DNA of 64,000 bases, from the NCBI RefSeq assembly GCF_030758295.1, contig NZ_CP132335.1:3758412-3822411 (forward strand). The letters run 5' to 3'. Below, piece by piece: positions 1 to 9,591 of the stretch. The DNA comes from Pararhizobium sp. IMCC21322 (GTDB lineage Bacteria; Pseudomonadota; Alphaproteobacteria; Rhizobiales; GCA-2746425). A program made the position numbers and the translations under genes. The notes under the pieces were generated by a model. The model was given only the letters and a program-made list of their open reading frames with translations. It was not told where the DNA came from and did no database searches. Every line of letters begins with the position of its first letter. Position 1 is the stretch's first letter.

Positions 1-603
1 TGCCTTTGGAAAGTTTCTTTTTTTCCCGATATATGCGGTCACGGCCATCAGCCCGAGCGCCATGGTCAAGCCCGGAACAATGCCCGCCGCAAAGAGTGCA
101 GCCACCGACACATTCATCACATAGGCATAGACTATCATAATGATGCTTGGCGGAATGATCGGCCCGATAACCGAGGATGCCGCAGTCACAGCAACTGCAA
201 ACCGGCGTGTGTATCCGTCCCGCTCCATTGCTGGCACCAACATTGAACCAAGCGCCGATGTGTCTGCAACGGCCGACCCGGACAAACCAGCAAACAAAAC
301 ACTCGACAAAATGTTCACTTGTGCCAGACCGCCGCGCAAATGGCCCACCAGCACTTTGGCGAAATCAACCAGGCGAATGGTGATCCCCCCAGTATTCATG
401 AGATTTCCGGCGAGAATGAAAAGCGGGATGGCAAGCAGTGGAAAGGAGTCGATTCCAGAGTAAATTCTACGCGGCAATGTCTGCAGGAAAACCATTTTGT
501 CATCGACGATGAAACCCGCGATCGGCCCACCAATCAATGCAAAGGCAACCGGCACACCAAGGCCGATGCAAATGAGCAAGACGATGCCAAATGTAGGGCT
601 CAT
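1..603 (-). CDS. dctM: TRAP transporter large permease DctM, 3' end outside window
   Basis: This is the N-terminal ~200 residues of a TRAP large membrane subunit, the channel that couples sodium-driven uptake to a periplasmic binding protein. The frame starts MSPTFGIVLL and runs open off the left edge. It shows the family's long hydrophobic helices, a GNLMNTGG segment, and the FAGLSGSAVADTSALG and GPIIPPSIIM motifs typical of DctM. The start ATG overlaps the stop of the upstream small permease (ATGA), so the two are translationally coupled. The binding-protein gene is not in the window and probably lies beyond the left edge. A LacI-type repressor next door very likely controls it, which hints at a sugar or sugar acid as substrate; that is inference. 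A typical full length would be about 425-430 residues. Confidence 0.9.
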   Translation of the reverse strand, partial: MSPTFGIVLLICIGLGVPVAFALIGGPIAGFIVDDKMVFLQTLPRRIYSGIDSFPLLAIPLFILAGNLMNTGGITIRLVDFAKVLVGHLRGGLAQVNILSSVLFAGLSGSAVADTSALGSMLVPAMERDGYTRRFAVAVTAASSVIGPIIPPSIIMIVYAYVMNVSVAALFAAGIVPGLTMALGLMAVTAYIGKKRNFPKA

Positions 604-1136
604 TCCTCACCCTCACCTTCTGCAGTGACGGTTTCATGCGACCTGGTCAGTTCGCCAAGAATGTGCTCGACAGAAATGAGAGCAAAGCCAAGCCCTGCAA
701 ACGGGACGGCGATTGTCACAAAGAACATCGGCATTTTGAAACTGGCAGCCAATTGTCCCCATGCGTTCAAGGCCAGTAGAAATCCGTAGTAAACCAGGAA
801 CCCGGAGATCAGCAGACAAATCGTCGCTATCAATACCCGCAATGCCCGCCCGGCACTTCCAGTCAGGGCATCCGGCAGAATATCGATTGCCACGAGATCA
901 CGGCGATGCAATGCGACGACCGAGCCAACGCATGCAAGCCAGATCATGAGGTAGCGTGCAACTTCCTCGGTCCACGCCAGAGAGTCGTTCAAAACGTAGC
1001 GCCAAAAGACACCGGCAGCCACAACGCCGGTCATAACGAGAACTAATGATCCGCTAGCGAATAGAAGTAGCCGCGCCAAATACCGATTGAGGCAGGCGAG
1101 CCCACCGTGCAACGCAATCATCAATTTATTCTCCAT
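600..1136 (-). CDS. dctQ: TRAP transporter small permease DctQ
   Basis: Small four-helix membrane subunit of a TRAP transporter, partner of the DctM that follows it with an ATGA overlap. The family signature is visible in FWRYVLNDSLAWTEEVARYL followed by an IWLACVGSVVAL helix. An open frame extends 12 codons further to 1172, but I prefer the ATG at 1136 (MENKLMIALH). An AAAGG Shine-Dalgarno sits 8 bases before it, whereas the longer start has none and would put the operator inside the gene. The SD lies inside the 14-bp LacI-type operator, so a bound repressor would cover the ribosome site as well as the transcription start region. The protein is 178 residues from this start, normal for DctQ. 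Confidence 0.87.
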   Translation of the reverse strand: MENKLMIALHGGLACLNRYLARLLLFASGSLVLVMTGVVAAGVFWRYVLNDSLAWTEEVARYLMIWLACVGSVVALHRRDLVAIDILPDALTGSAGRALRVLIATICLLISGFLVYYGFLLALNAWGQLAASFKMPMFFVTIAVPFAGLGFALISVEHILGELTRSHETVTAEGEGEE

Positions 1137-1138
1137 TT

Positions 1139-1152
1139 TGTAAACCTTTACA
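1139..1152. promoter_or_regulatory. LacI-type operator over the dctQ leader
   Basis: TGTAAACCTTTACA has perfect half-sites TGTAAA/TTTACA around a 2-base centre, the form bound by many LacI-family repressors. It lies 3 bases upstream of the dctQ start and contains that gene's AAAGG ribosome site on the minus strand. A second copy with 13 matching bases covers the start of the divergent LacI gene. Confidence 0.7.
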
Positions 1153-1298
1153 TTTTTACTTTCGATCGGCAAGCGCGTATTTTCGGTAGGTCAAATCGAT
1201 CTAACCCCCTGTTTCAAGCTGTTCCCAAGCTATTTTATTGAAATTCTTGAGTGAATCGTGCTAGCTACTGACGCAAAGACCGTGATGGGAAAAGATAA

Positions 1299-2336
1299 TT
1301 GCGTAAACCTTTACAGTTTAAATCGACCAAACCAAACGTCAGTATTTTTGACGTGGCGGAACTGGCGGGTCTTTCAACTGCGAGCGTCTCGAGGGTTATA
1401 AATTCGCCGGACAGCACAAAAGAGAAGACGCGCATTGCGGTTCAAAACGCCGTTAGGCAGCTTGGTTATATTCCCAATGGCGCAGCCCGCGCTCTATCGA
1501 GCCGAAACAGCAAGGTTATCGGTGCCATTATTCCAACGATTGATAACTCGATCTTTGCGCAAGGTATTCAGGCCTTGCAGTCATACCTGATGGGCAAGGG
1601 ATATTACCTTCTGCTTGGGTCGAGCAATTACGATCCGGATCAGGAGTTTGATCTTTGTAGGAATTTCCTCGTTCAGCAAGTTGCTGGTATCATCATGATG
1701 GGTGATACCCATCATCCAGAATGCGTCAACATGCTGGCACGTGAAGAAACGCCGTTTGTTAATACAGGAACCTATTCGCAAGATGGCGCTCATTGCGTGG
1801 GTTTTGACAATGCAAAGGCAGCCTCCAGGGCAACAAGATATCTGCTTGATCTGGGTCACACGGAATTTGCCATGATTGCTGGCGTGACAAAGTTTAATGA
1901 CCGCGCCATCAACCGGGTGAACGGTGTCAAAGATGAGTTGGCTCGTTCCGGTGTTTCCCTGGATGAAAGCAGGATAATTGAACGACCATATGAAATCGAT
2001 GCGGGTGGTTCTGCGTTAAAAGAACTCATGCGCCAGCCCGCCCCACCGACCGCAATTATTTGCGGTAACGATGTTCTGGCAACGGGGGCTATCCTGGCAG
2101 CGGCACGGGAAGGCATCAACATCCCTGACGACGTTTCCATCATCGGCTTTGATGACCTGGTCATATCTCGACATCTGTCCCCTGCCCTCACAACAATTCA
2201 AATCCCCACTGAGGAAATGTGGTGCCGGGCAGCTGACATGCTTCTGGATTTGCTGAAAGGAAAAGATGGGCCCTCTGCTGTAGAGATTGATTTCAGCTTG
2301 ATCGTTCGTGAATCAACGGCTCCGCCACGGCCTTGA
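1299..2336 (+). CDS. LacI-family transcriptional regulator
   Basis: Repressor of the LacI/GalR family, 345 residues. The N-terminal helix-turn-helix and hinge are clear (VSIFDVAELAGLSTASVSRV at about residues 14-33, then a YIPNGAARALSSR hinge). They are followed by the two-lobed periplasmic-binding-type effector domain, with IGAIIPTIDNSIFAQGIQ and a typical C-terminal DDVSIIGFDDLVISRHLSPALTTI. I accept the TTG at 1299: GGGA lies about 8 bases upstream, and no in-frame ATG precedes the HTH. It is divergent from the TRAP permease genes and both starts carry the same operator. Local regulation of the transporter plus autoregulation is therefore the natural reading. The effector is unknown, probably the transported sugar-like solute. 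Confidence 0.93.
   Translation: MRKPLQFKSTKPNVSIFDVAELAGLSTASVSRVINSPDSTKEKTRIAVQNAVRQLGYIPNGAARALSSRNSKVIGAIIPTIDNSIFAQGIQALQSYLMGKGYYLLLGSSNYDPDQEFDLCRNFLVQQVAGIIMMGDTHHPECVNMLAREETPFVNTGTYSQDGAHCVGFDNAKAASRATRYLLDLGHTEFAMIAGVTKFNDRAINRVNGVKDELARSGVSLDESRIIERPYEIDAGGSALKELMRQPAPPTAIICGNDVLATGAILAAAREGINIPDDVSIIGFDDLVISRHLSPALTTIQIPTEEMWCRAADMLLDLLKGKDGPSAVEIDFSLIVRESTAPPRP
1302..1315. promoter_or_regulatory. LacI-type operator at the regulator's own start
   Basis: CGTAAACCTTTACA matches the dctQ operator at 13 of 14 bases and begins directly after the TTG start codon of the LacI gene. Its placement suggests autorepression. The identical CC centre in both copies supports recognition by one protein. 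Confidence 0.6.
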
Positions 2337-2381
2337 TCTGCTCATAATTGCCATTCCCATAAATTGCCGACAAAGCTGGGC

Positions 2382-5177
2382 CTATATCTGACCTCGCAAG
2401 TCTGAACCCTCCGGCTTTGCCTCCGCCGCTTTGTCGGGCGTCAGCAAACGCTGATAGACCATCCCGATCAGCAACAGCACACCACCAAGCCCGATGAATG
2501 ACAAAGCGCGCCAGATGCCAGTCAGGTTCGACATGTCGATTAGAAAGGCTTTGCACGTGACCAGCGCGATGATGCCACCGGACATCATCCGGCAGAAACG
2601 CCAGTTACGCAGCATGCCCAGCGCCAGCAGTGCAAGCCCGATCAAAAGCCAGACGGCCGAATAGGTGTAGAGTTCCACATCTCCGGTTGGACCGGTCGCC
2701 AGATTTTGCGGATGAAAGACCAGCCTGATGCTAAAATTCACCCACAGGAAGAACAGCACCGCACTGAGACCGAAGAGTGTGTTGATGTAGAGTTTGGGCC
2801 GCCTGCCCATGCTGCGCCAGGCCAAAACCCCATACAGGATGGCTGGCATAAGATAGGAGAACACCAGCTTGTTCCAGAAAATACTACTCCCCACCGCTGC
2901 ATTGGTGAGCATCGGATTGTAGGCAAACATCAAATTGCTGATTGCAAACAAAATCCCCAGCCCGCCAAGAACGGTAGCCGATTCGCGCAATATCACGCTT
3001 TTTTCTGTGCGTTTGATCTGCAGCAAACCGAGCGCAACACCACCACCAATGAGGGTTAAAAGTGCACTTTCTTCCAGCGTATCGATGGGGCCGAAAAGAT
3101 CGGAGGGATCCAGCGCATGAAGTGCAATCACTGCAATGGCAGCAGTCACCGCTGAGACAGCGCAGACCTCCATGGCATCGAGCCAATTATCGCGCTTCGT
3201 AGCGCCCAGCAGTATGGCCGCATAGACAAAGGCCGCCGCCGGAACGGCATAGCCGACCAGCAACCAGTTGAAGATTGGGGTGGTGCCCAGAGCATCGCCA
3301 ACGATGAACGGGTCCCACAAAATGCGCAGCACCCACAACAGCACCATCGCCACTGCCATGGGCCGCAATGCAGGCATGGCCCGCTGGCTGTAGCACCACG
3401 CCAGAGCCGGAGCCAGCAAGGCAACGGTGACGGTCAGCACCCACCCGGACAGAAGAATCCAGATTGCAAGAATGATCGAAGCCAGCGCGGCAACAGCGTA
3501 AAAGTCCAGCACTCGGGCTCGGAACCCGGTGGTTTTGGGCAGGTTTCTAAGCAGCCATTCCATGCTTCCCAGAAAAAACACAGCCAACGCCAGCGCCAGC
3601 AAACCGAAGGACAGCGATGATGCAACCACATCAAACCTGAGATAGGACACCAGCAGCAGAACCGCTGGCGCAAAGGTTCCGGCAAAGGCAAATTGCAATT
3701 TGGACCGGGTTCCAATAATGCCGCGCAATCCGGCACCGGCAAACAGGAAAATCAGCACAGCACTGAGCAGCGCATAAAGGCGCACAGCCTCGGTTAATCG
3801 CAATTCCGGCGGCACAGACCAGACGCCCAATGTCGGATTATAGATCTGGCCAAGGGCATCCAGCGCATTGCCCGGAAGGTTCCAGCCAGCATGGCTGAAA
3901 ATCGCCATGCCGCTGGCGAGATAAGCCAGAATCCGCAGCGCAGAATACTGGTAAGCGACAGCCAAGGCCAAAGCACCAAGGCCCACCAGAACAAGGGCTG
4001 AGAACCCGTCAACCGGGCTTTGCAAGATAACAAACAGGAACAGCACAAACGGTACGACCAGTGCGCCGAATGCCGCCCAGTCAACAGCCACACGCAGATC
4101 AGGCCTGGCGGCATAATGGCTGACGACAAACACAAACAGCACCAAACCAAGTGTCAAACTATCGTAAGCCGTCAGAATCCAACGCTCGCCGGCACCGGCT
4201 TCAAGCACCATTACAAGGCCGATAAAACACAGACCAGCCGTTGCTATCAGCGCAAGCCAGCGCCAGACTCTCACACGCGCGACACCGAAGGCCGCCACAC
4301 CGACCGCAAGTGAATAGCCACCAAGCCCTGCAATGTTCGGCTGCTCGGCACCAATCAGAAACGGAACGGCAAAACTGGCCACAAGTCCTAATGCGGCAAG
4401 CATTGGACCATGCAGCAATGCTGCCGCCATGGTTGCCAGCGAAACCACCGCAAGCGCGACAAATGTCAGCGCCGGGGAGAAGAACCCATAGAGCTGATAA
4501 GCCGCGTAAATTGCGGCAAACATGGCAATCGTTCCGGCCGCTGTCAGCACGGCGGGAATATCTGCCGTCGGAAAACTGGACAGCGAGAAGCGGGTGCTAT
4601 GCCGCCTCGCCCATTCTCCCAATGCGCATAACAGCAGCCCAAGACCTATACCAAGCGCAATACGCACTTGTGGCCCAAGCAAGCCCTGCTCAATGGAGTA
4701 GCGTGCCAGCAGCACGGTTCCAAAAGCCAGCACCCCGCCCCCAAGCCAAACAGTCCACTTGGCACCAACGGTCTGCTCCATATCAGTGTCGGCTTTGCGA
4801 ATTTGCGGGCTCGGAATTGCGGCGCTGACGGTTTCAGGTTTTGGCGTGAGCTCGGAATTCGGCTCGGGCGCAGTTTCACTTGTCTGAAGGGCTTCGACCG
4901 GCGGCACGTCTTGTTGTGAAAGGGCGGCATCTTGTTTTTCGTCAGTGGCAACGCTCAAAGCTTTGTCGATGAGGTCAGGCGCTTCAACATTGCTCGTTGA
5001 AGCGCTCGCGGCTTGCGGATCTGCTTCATACCGCTGAATCCGTTTGTCCAGCGCCGTTACCAGCGTTGTCAACTCTGCCAGCTTCCGCCTCGCGTCACTG
5101 ACTTTCGCCAAAGCAACGAAAGCAACAACTGCTCCAACAAACATAAAAATCAGCGTGATAACAAGAAGGAAGAGCAT
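2382..5177 (-). CDS. DUF2339 polytopic membrane protein
   Basis: A 931-residue inner-membrane protein of the DUF2339 family, whose function is unknown. It begins with one hydrophobic segment (MLFLLVITLIFMFVGAVV). Next come a short coiled stretch (LAELTTLVTALDKRIQRYE) and an acidic/proline-rich linker to about residue 130. After the family's entry motif VGAKWTVWLGGGVLAFG come some two dozen hydrophobic helices to the C terminus. The length is usual for the family. It is convergent with the LacI gene and has no operon partner. The end is charged (TPDKAAEAKPEGSD), probably cytoplasmic. Confidence 0.9.
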   Translation of the reverse strand: MLFLLVITLIFMFVGAVVAFVALAKVSDARRKLAELTTLVTALDKRIQRYEADPQAASASTSNVEAPDLIDKALSVATDEKQDAALSQQDVPPVEALQTSETAPEPNSELTPKPETVSAAIPSPQIRKADTDMEQTVGAKWTVWLGGGVLAFGTVLLARYSIEQGLLGPQVRIALGIGLGLLLCALGEWARRHSTRFSLSSFPTADIPAVLTAAGTIAMFAAIYAAYQLYGFFSPALTFVALAVVSLATMAAALLHGPMLAALGLVASFAVPFLIGAEQPNIAGLGGYSLAVGVAAFGVARVRVWRWLALIATAGLCFIGLVMVLEAGAGERWILTAYDSLTLGLVLFVFVVSHYAARPDLRVAVDWAAFGALVVPFVLFLFVILQSPVDGFSALVLVGLGALALAVAYQYSALRILAYLASGMAIFSHAGWNLPGNALDALGQIYNPTLGVWSVPPELRLTEAVRLYALLSAVLIFLFAGAGLRGIIGTRSKLQFAFAGTFAPAVLLLVSYLRFDVVASSLSFGLLALALAVFFLGSMEWLLRNLPKTTGFRARVLDFYAVAALASIILAIWILLSGWVLTVTVALLAPALAWCYSQRAMPALRPMAVAMVLLWVLRILWDPFIVGDALGTTPIFNWLLVGYAVPAAAFVYAAILLGATKRDNWLDAMEVCAVSAVTAAIAVIALHALDPSDLFGPIDTLEESALLTLIGGGVALGLLQIKRTEKSVILRESATVLGGLGILFAISNLMFAYNPMLTNAAVGSSIFWNKLVFSYLMPAILYGVLAWRSMGRRPKLYINTLFGLSAVLFFLWVNFSIRLVFHPQNLATGPTGDVELYTYSAVWLLIGLALLALGMLRNWRFCRMMSGGIIALVTCKAFLIDMSNLTGIWRALSFIGLGGVLLLIGMVYQRLLTPDKAAEAKPEGSDLRGQI

Positions 5178-5416
5178 TTTGTGAATCCCGCCCCAGAAAG
5201 CTTTGGGGACACTGTATTAGGCGTCAGTTCAACACAAATAAAGCAATATTGTGTTTGTGAATTGGAGATTGCTGAGGATCAAGCCAACACCATCAACCGT
5301 CCAATCCAACCTAAATACACGCCAACATCACGTGCCCGGCCTCGGGCATCGGGCTACAAGACACACTCGATCATCAGCAGGTGATTTCCTGAATAATTCG
5401 GTCTTTCTGGTAAACT

Positions 5417-6217
5417 CTACAAATTCTCTGCGGGCACTGCGTTTGCCGTGATCGTTTTTGTGACCTCTTCTTCGAGGCTGTCGAGAATGAGCCTCTCATA
5501 GTGTACAAATTTTTCGTCGGTCACTGATCGAGGATGCGGCAGGTCAATTTCAAATACGTTTTTGATCCGCGCGGGTCTGGCTGAAAAAAGCGCGACACGG
5601 TCCGACAATAAAATGGCTTCTTCCACCGAGTGCGTCACAAACAGCGTCGTCTTGTGTGTGCTCTGGTGGATACGGGTCAGATCATTGATCATCCGGCCCC
5701 GGGTTTGGGCATCCAGCGCTCCAAAAGGTTCGTCCATCAACAGGATTTCGGGGTCGTAGGCAAGCGCACGCGCAATGGCCACGCGTTGCTTCATGCCGCC
5801 AGACAGCGATTCCGGATAGGCATTTTCAAATCCCTGGAGTCCGATCATCGAGATCAACTCCGCAACACGCCGGTCTTGTTCAGCCTTTGGAACGCCTGCA
5901 ATCCGCAAGCCATACGCAATGTTCTTTGAAACCACCTGCCAGGGAAACAACAAATATTCCTGAAAAACGATCCCCCGATTGGCGCCTGGTCCCTCGATAG
6001 GAACATCATTCAAGGTCAGCGATCCCGCGGTCGCCTTTTCAAATCCTCCCACCATGAACAAAAAAGTTGATTTCCCACAGCCAGATGGTCCCAGCAGTGA
6101 AACAAACTCCCCCTCCATCACATCAAGAGTGATATCCTCAATTGCCTTAACTTCTTCTGGCGTCCCGGGATTGAAATGTTTTTCAACATTTTTGGCTGAA
6201 ATCTTGATCCGGCCCAT
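5417..6217 (-). CDS. ABC transporter ATPase, NitT/TauT/SsuB type
   Basis: Nucleotide-binding subunit of an importer of the nitrate/taurine/alkanesulfonate class, 266 residues. Visible are Walker A (GPSGCGKST), Q-loop region (FQEYLLFPW), signature (LSGGMKQR), Walker B ([12 protein letters not shown]) and the H-loop (VTHSVEEA). The frame opens 9 codons earlier, but ATG 6217 has AAAGGA 8 bases upstream and begins the conserved [12 protein letters not shown]. It follows the permease with no gap, the ribosome site lying in the permease's last codons. It is the last gene of the operon GntR? - binding protein - sulfatase - permease - ATPase. The substrate is probably an organosulfur compound, judged from the sulfatase. 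Confidence 0.92.
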   Translation of the reverse strand: MGRIKISAKNVEKHFNPGTPEEVKAIEDITLDVMEGEFVSLLGPSGCGKSTFLFMVGGFEKATAGSLTLNDVPIEGPGANRGIVFQEYLLFPWQVVSKNIAYGLRIAGVPKAEQDRRVAELISMIGLQGFENAYPESLSGGMKQRVAIARALAYDPEILLMDEPFGALDAQTRGRMINDLTRIHQSTHKTTLFVTHSVEEAILLSDRVALFSARPARIKNVFEIDLPHPRSVTDEKFVHYERLILDSLEEEVTKTITANAVPAENL

Positions 6218-6218
6218 T

Positions 6219-7058
6219 TTATAAATCCTTTGAGGTTGCGACACCCCATTTTATGACCGTTCGACGTTCGATAAATCCGAACAGAACACGTTCCAGCGTA
6301 ACGCCAATCAGGCCAACAATAATAAGGCCGGCAAACATCGCTTCTGAATCCAGGAACGTGCGCGCATCAAAGATCATAAACCCGACGCCATATGCGGTAG
6401 ATGCAAATATCTCTCCGGCGATGACGGCCCGCCATGCCCGCCCTAACGCGAGTTTGTGACCTGCAATAAGATAGGGCATTGTTGCCCCCAGCAGTACAGT
6501 TGTCAGGATTTGCCAGCGTGAGGCTCCGGCGGTTTGAGCCGCCCAAATCATGCGTTGAGGAACACTTTGCACACCGGCGGCTGCCGTGTAGATGATCGGA
6601 AAGCACGCGCCGGTGACAACCACAACGATCACGGTCTTCAATCCAAGCCCCATCCACAGGATAATGACCGGTACAAAGGCAATATTCGGGATTACCATGA
6701 ACATTGAAATGATCGGATTAAGCCACGCATAAATGGCCCGGTTCATCCCCATGATGAGGCCAATTGCAGATGATACCAACGCAGCCAGGAAGAAACCAAC
6801 GAGCAAGGCCAGCATGGTCATTCCAACATGGCGCAGCAAAAGAAAGTCGGGCGTTGCGCCTTTACCCGGACCGGTCATTTCGACTAGCCGCACCAAAACG
6901 GCAGATGGCGCAGGCATGAGCAACGCGTTCACACCACTCAATCGCACCGCCACTTCCCAGATCGCACCAAACAGCAGAATTGCGACAAATGGTGTCCATT
7001 TGTTGCCACGTAGCAAAGCAATTACGGGGTTTTCGATTTCCACAGATGACTTGCTCAT
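6219..7058 (-). CDS. ABC transporter permease, SsuC/TauC type
   Basis: Membrane subunit of a NitT/TauT-family importer, 279 residues with about six helices. The binding-protein-dependent transport motif for docking the ATPase is present around [20 protein letters not shown] and [20 protein letters not shown]. Its start overlaps the sulfatase stop (ATGA at 7055-7058), showing tight coupling to that enzyme. The ATPase gene starts directly after it. Length and topology are normal for the family. Confidence 0.92.
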   Translation of the reverse strand: MSKSSVEIENPVIALLRGNKWTPFVAILLFGAIWEVAVRLSGVNALLMPAPSAVLVRLVEMTGPGKGATPDFLLLRHVGMTMLALLVGFFLAALVSSAIGLIMGMNRAIYAWLNPIISMFMVIPNIAFVPVIILWMGLGLKTVIVVVVTGACFPIIYTAAAGVQSVPQRMIWAAQTAGASRWQILTTVLLGATMPYLIAGHKLALGRAWRAVIAGEIFASTAYGVGFMIFDARTFLDSEAMFAGLIIVGLIGVTLERVLFGFIERRTVIKWGVATSKDL

Positions 7059-8497
7059 GCCGCATCAACAGGTTTGGGTGCCGGTGTTGCACTTGCGCTG
7101 CGTTTGGTCGCAACCGCCTCGCGGCCACCAAGTTGATCAATCAGGACCTGCTGATCCGCCTTGGCTGCGCGATCTGTGGCTTCTGGATCGAGTATGCCAT
7201 TCAGTTGCGTCCTAAACTCGCGCAGAACACCGGAGAACTCTGGCTTCAGGGCAAGATTGGACAGCTCTTCCGGATCCTCTTCCAAATCGTAAAGCTCGGG
7301 CGCAAATCCGACATAGTGAATGTATTTGTAGCGTCCGCGCCGGATCATGTATTCTGCTGAACGAGCTGCGGTGGCGTGATACTCGCTAAAGATTGGGCGC
7401 GACATATCGTCAGGCAGGTTCGCAATCTCGATCAGTGACCGACCAGGGCGGTCCTCAGCAGGCTCAAGCCCGGCATTGTCAAGAGCAGTCGGAAAAACAT
7501 CGAGCAGCTGGACTGGAGTGCGGCAAATTTCGCCTTCGGGAATGCCTGGTCCTGCGATGATCATCGGCACCTGTACGGATTCATTATACATGGTGGACTT
7601 GCCCCATTGCCCACGCGCACCCAGGCTTTCTCCATGGTCAGACAGGAATATGACGCGGGTCGTTTTATCAAGGCCGGTCTCTTCCAGCACAGACAGGATT
7701 TGCCCCACACAATCATCGATAAAGCTGACAAGCGCATAGTAAGACGCTATCGCCAGCCGCCGATGCTCATCAGAGGTAAAATAGTTGTCCCAAAGGTAGC
7801 TGTTGTTAAAATCACGCCACCAGCCGGTCTGATCCGTGCCGTCATCAGGGCGTTGTTTGGGAAGCGGCATGTCGGCAGGATCATAAAGATCGAAGAACTG
7901 TTTCGGTGCCACAAGCGGGTAATGGGGGCAGATGAAAGACACGAATGTAGCCCAGGGCTGATCCGATGATCCGGCAGCCTGCTGCTCCAGCCAGTCCTTT
8001 GCACTGTCACGAATGTCGCGATCATATTGAGTGTACTCTGTTTCGCCGGGACCAAGATTGTCAGCCATATCGCGGCATTGGGGACGCGGCGACGGGGGAT
8101 CACGGACAAGACCCTGTGTGTCACCACCAGCATGGATATGCATCGGCAGAATCTGTCGATCAAATCCCGTTGACGCGCGATCATCAACATAATGCAATTT
8201 GCCAATTGATGTGGTTTCGATCCCCGCGCCCTGCAGACGATGCCCCCAGCTTTCAACATGCCCGTCATAGGCAATGCAATTGTCCCAATAGCTGGTCTGA
8301 TGGGGATATTGGCCCGTCGCAAGCGCAGCGCGTGCGGGAACACAGATTGGCGAATTCGTATAGGCGCTGTCAAACCGGGTGCCGCGCTGCGCAAGCCGGT
8401 CAAGGTTTGGTGTTTTCGCAATTGGGTGGCCGTAACAACCGAGCGCATGACTGCTATGCTCATCATCCATGATGATCAGCAGATTTGGGGTATCCAT
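7055..8497 (-). CDS. Sulfatase (formylglycine type), apparently cytoplasmic
   Basis: A 480-residue type I sulfatase of the alkaline-phosphatase superfamily that should hydrolyse a sulfate ester. Metal-binding Asp residues lie in IIMDDEHSSHA (about 11-12). The formylglycine motif is CVPAR at Cys52, followed by AALATGQYPH. A further metal site is LSDHGESLGARGQWGK, whose Lys probably contacts the sulfate. No signal peptide is visible: the protein starts MDTPNLLIIMDD directly at the first beta strand, so it should act in the cytoplasm after import. It sits between the binding protein and permease genes and overlaps the permease by 4 bases. An import-then-cleave pathway for a small sulfate ester is the obvious inference. 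The anaerobic or aerobic formylglycine-generating enzyme is not in the window. Confidence 0.9.
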   Translation of the reverse strand: MDTPNLLIIMDDEHSSHALGCYGHPIAKTPNLDRLAQRGTRFDSAYTNSPICVPARAALATGQYPHQTSYWDNCIAYDGHVESWGHRLQGAGIETTSIGKLHYVDDRASTGFDRQILPMHIHAGGDTQGLVRDPPSPRPQCRDMADNLGPGETEYTQYDRDIRDSAKDWLEQQAAGSSDQPWATFVSFICPHYPLVAPKQFFDLYDPADMPLPKQRPDDGTDQTGWWRDFNNSYLWDNYFTSDEHRRLAIASYYALVSFIDDCVGQILSVLEETGLDKTTRVIFLSDHGESLGARGQWGKSTMYNESVQVPMIIAGPGIPEGEICRTPVQLLDVFPTALDNAGLEPAEDRPGRSLIEIANLPDDMSRPIFSEYHATAARSAEYMIRRGRYKYIHYVGFAPELYDLEEDPEELSNLALKPEFSGVLREFRTQLNGILDPEATDRAAKADQQVLIDQLGGREAVATKRSASATPAPKPVDAA

Positions 8498-8533
8498 GAA
8501 TGCTCTCCAGTGGTCACGTCGTCAGATAGGACA

Positions 8534-8554
8534 GCCCGGGTGATTATGCCGGGC
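8534..8554. terminator. Intercistronic hairpin between binding protein and sulfatase
   Basis: GCCCGG and CCGGGC pair across a 9-base loop in the 68-base gap. There is no T tract. Such hairpins after a binding-protein gene commonly stabilise the upstream message or thin out downstream transcription, giving more binding protein than permease. Confidence 0.45.
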
Positions 8555-8565
8555 CGCCAAATGGA

Positions 8566-9552
8566 TCAGTTCATTTCAGCGACGATTTCCAGTGCTCTTG
8601 CATGAACATCGGGCAAAAGTGCCGCCGCAAAATCTGGCATATCACCAGAAAGCTTGCCAGCTGCGGACAGGCTTTCAAAAACACCCTGGAACACACGAAC
8701 TTTCCGTTCCGGATCAAACGATGGTGTGTAATCGAAATCGGCGAGCCCCATCTTCAGGATATCGGCCGTCAGGTCACGTCCCCGTTTTTGCATGCCAACT
8801 TCCAGAAGCGCTGCAGCCCGGTCCGGATCTTCAGCAAAAATCTGCTGAGCCTCAATTGTGGCCGCGACAAATTTTGCGACAAGCTCAGGATTCGCATTTG
8901 CAAATGCACGGTTGGAAACCCAACTTGCCTGACCTTCATTGGCGCCGGAGAAATTCATCATGATCCGTCCAAAACCTTTAGCCACGGCGATTGACGTGGT
9001 TGGCGCAAACCAGATGCCCGCTTCCACCGATCCGGCTTCTATGGCTGCCAGAATGGCACCGGGAGACGTATTCAGGATCTCAAAATCGTTGAGCGAACAC
9101 CCGTTTTTCGCGCACCAATCATTCAGTGCCCGATAAGACCCTGAGCCAATTTTGGTCGCAATGCGCTTGCCTTTGAGATCGTCAATAGTTTGGATTGGCG
9201 AGTCTTTGGCCACAATAACCTGTGCATATCCGCCGTCTGTCGACACGGCTGTGCCGATCACTGCGACCAGGTCTGTCTTGCTAAGAAGCGAGGTCAAAGG
9301 GGTTTCACCAACGCTTCCAACATCAACAGATCCGCCGATCAGGGCTTCGGTTACTTCGACACCGGTTTTCATCGGTACGACTTCCAGCTCCAGCCCGTAT
9401 TTTTCAGCAATTCCGCTTTCAATCAGTACAATGTCCCAATTTGACGAACGTGAGCTCATGCGGATCGTTTCCGCCCAAGCCGGTAGCGCCATTGTTGCAG
9501 TGACGGCAAGCGCCACCGCAGCCGTTAGAGCAGTGCGTATTGGATGTTGCAT
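8566..9552 (-). CDS. ABC transporter substrate-binding protein, NMT1/SsuA-like
   Basis: Periplasmic binding protein of the NitT/TauT class, 328 residues. It has a Sec signal peptide (MQHPIRTALTAAVALAVTA, cleavage after ALPAWA). The body shows the family's features: an early IRMSSRSSNWDIVLIESGIAEKYGLELEV strand-helix, then GGSVDVGSVGETPLTSLL and LKGKRIATKIGSGSY. The ATG at 9552 has a good GGGAGGA ribosome site. It is the first structural gene of the importer operon; the sulfatase follows after a hairpin-containing gap. The ligand is unknown; the embedded sulfatase suggests a sulfate ester or sulfonate. Confidence 0.91.
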   Translation of the reverse strand: MQHPIRTALTAAVALAVTATMALPAWAETIRMSSRSSNWDIVLIESGIAEKYGLELEVVPMKTGVEVTEALIGGSVDVGSVGETPLTSLLSKTDLVAVIGTAVSTDGGYAQVIVAKDSPIQTIDDLKGKRIATKIGSGSYRALNDWCAKNGCSLNDFEILNTSPGAILAAIEAGSVEAGIWFAPTTSIAVAKGFGRIMMNFSGANEGQASWVSNRAFANANPELVAKFVAATIEAQQIFAEDPDRAAALLEVGMQKRGRDLTADILKMGLADFDYTPSFDPERKVRVFQGVFESLSAAGKLSGDMPDFAAALLPDVHARALEIVAEMN

Positions 9553-9591
9553 TTCTAGTCCTCCCAGTGGATCGATTGTTGATTTACCTTG

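Noticed and set aside
4241-4828. 195-codon plus-strand open frame
   Set aside because: Antisense shadow of the DUF2339 gene; no membrane or domain pattern of its own.
7747-8466. 239-codon minus-strand frame
   Set aside because: Out-of-frame shadow of the sulfatase, which has all catalytic motifs in its own frame.
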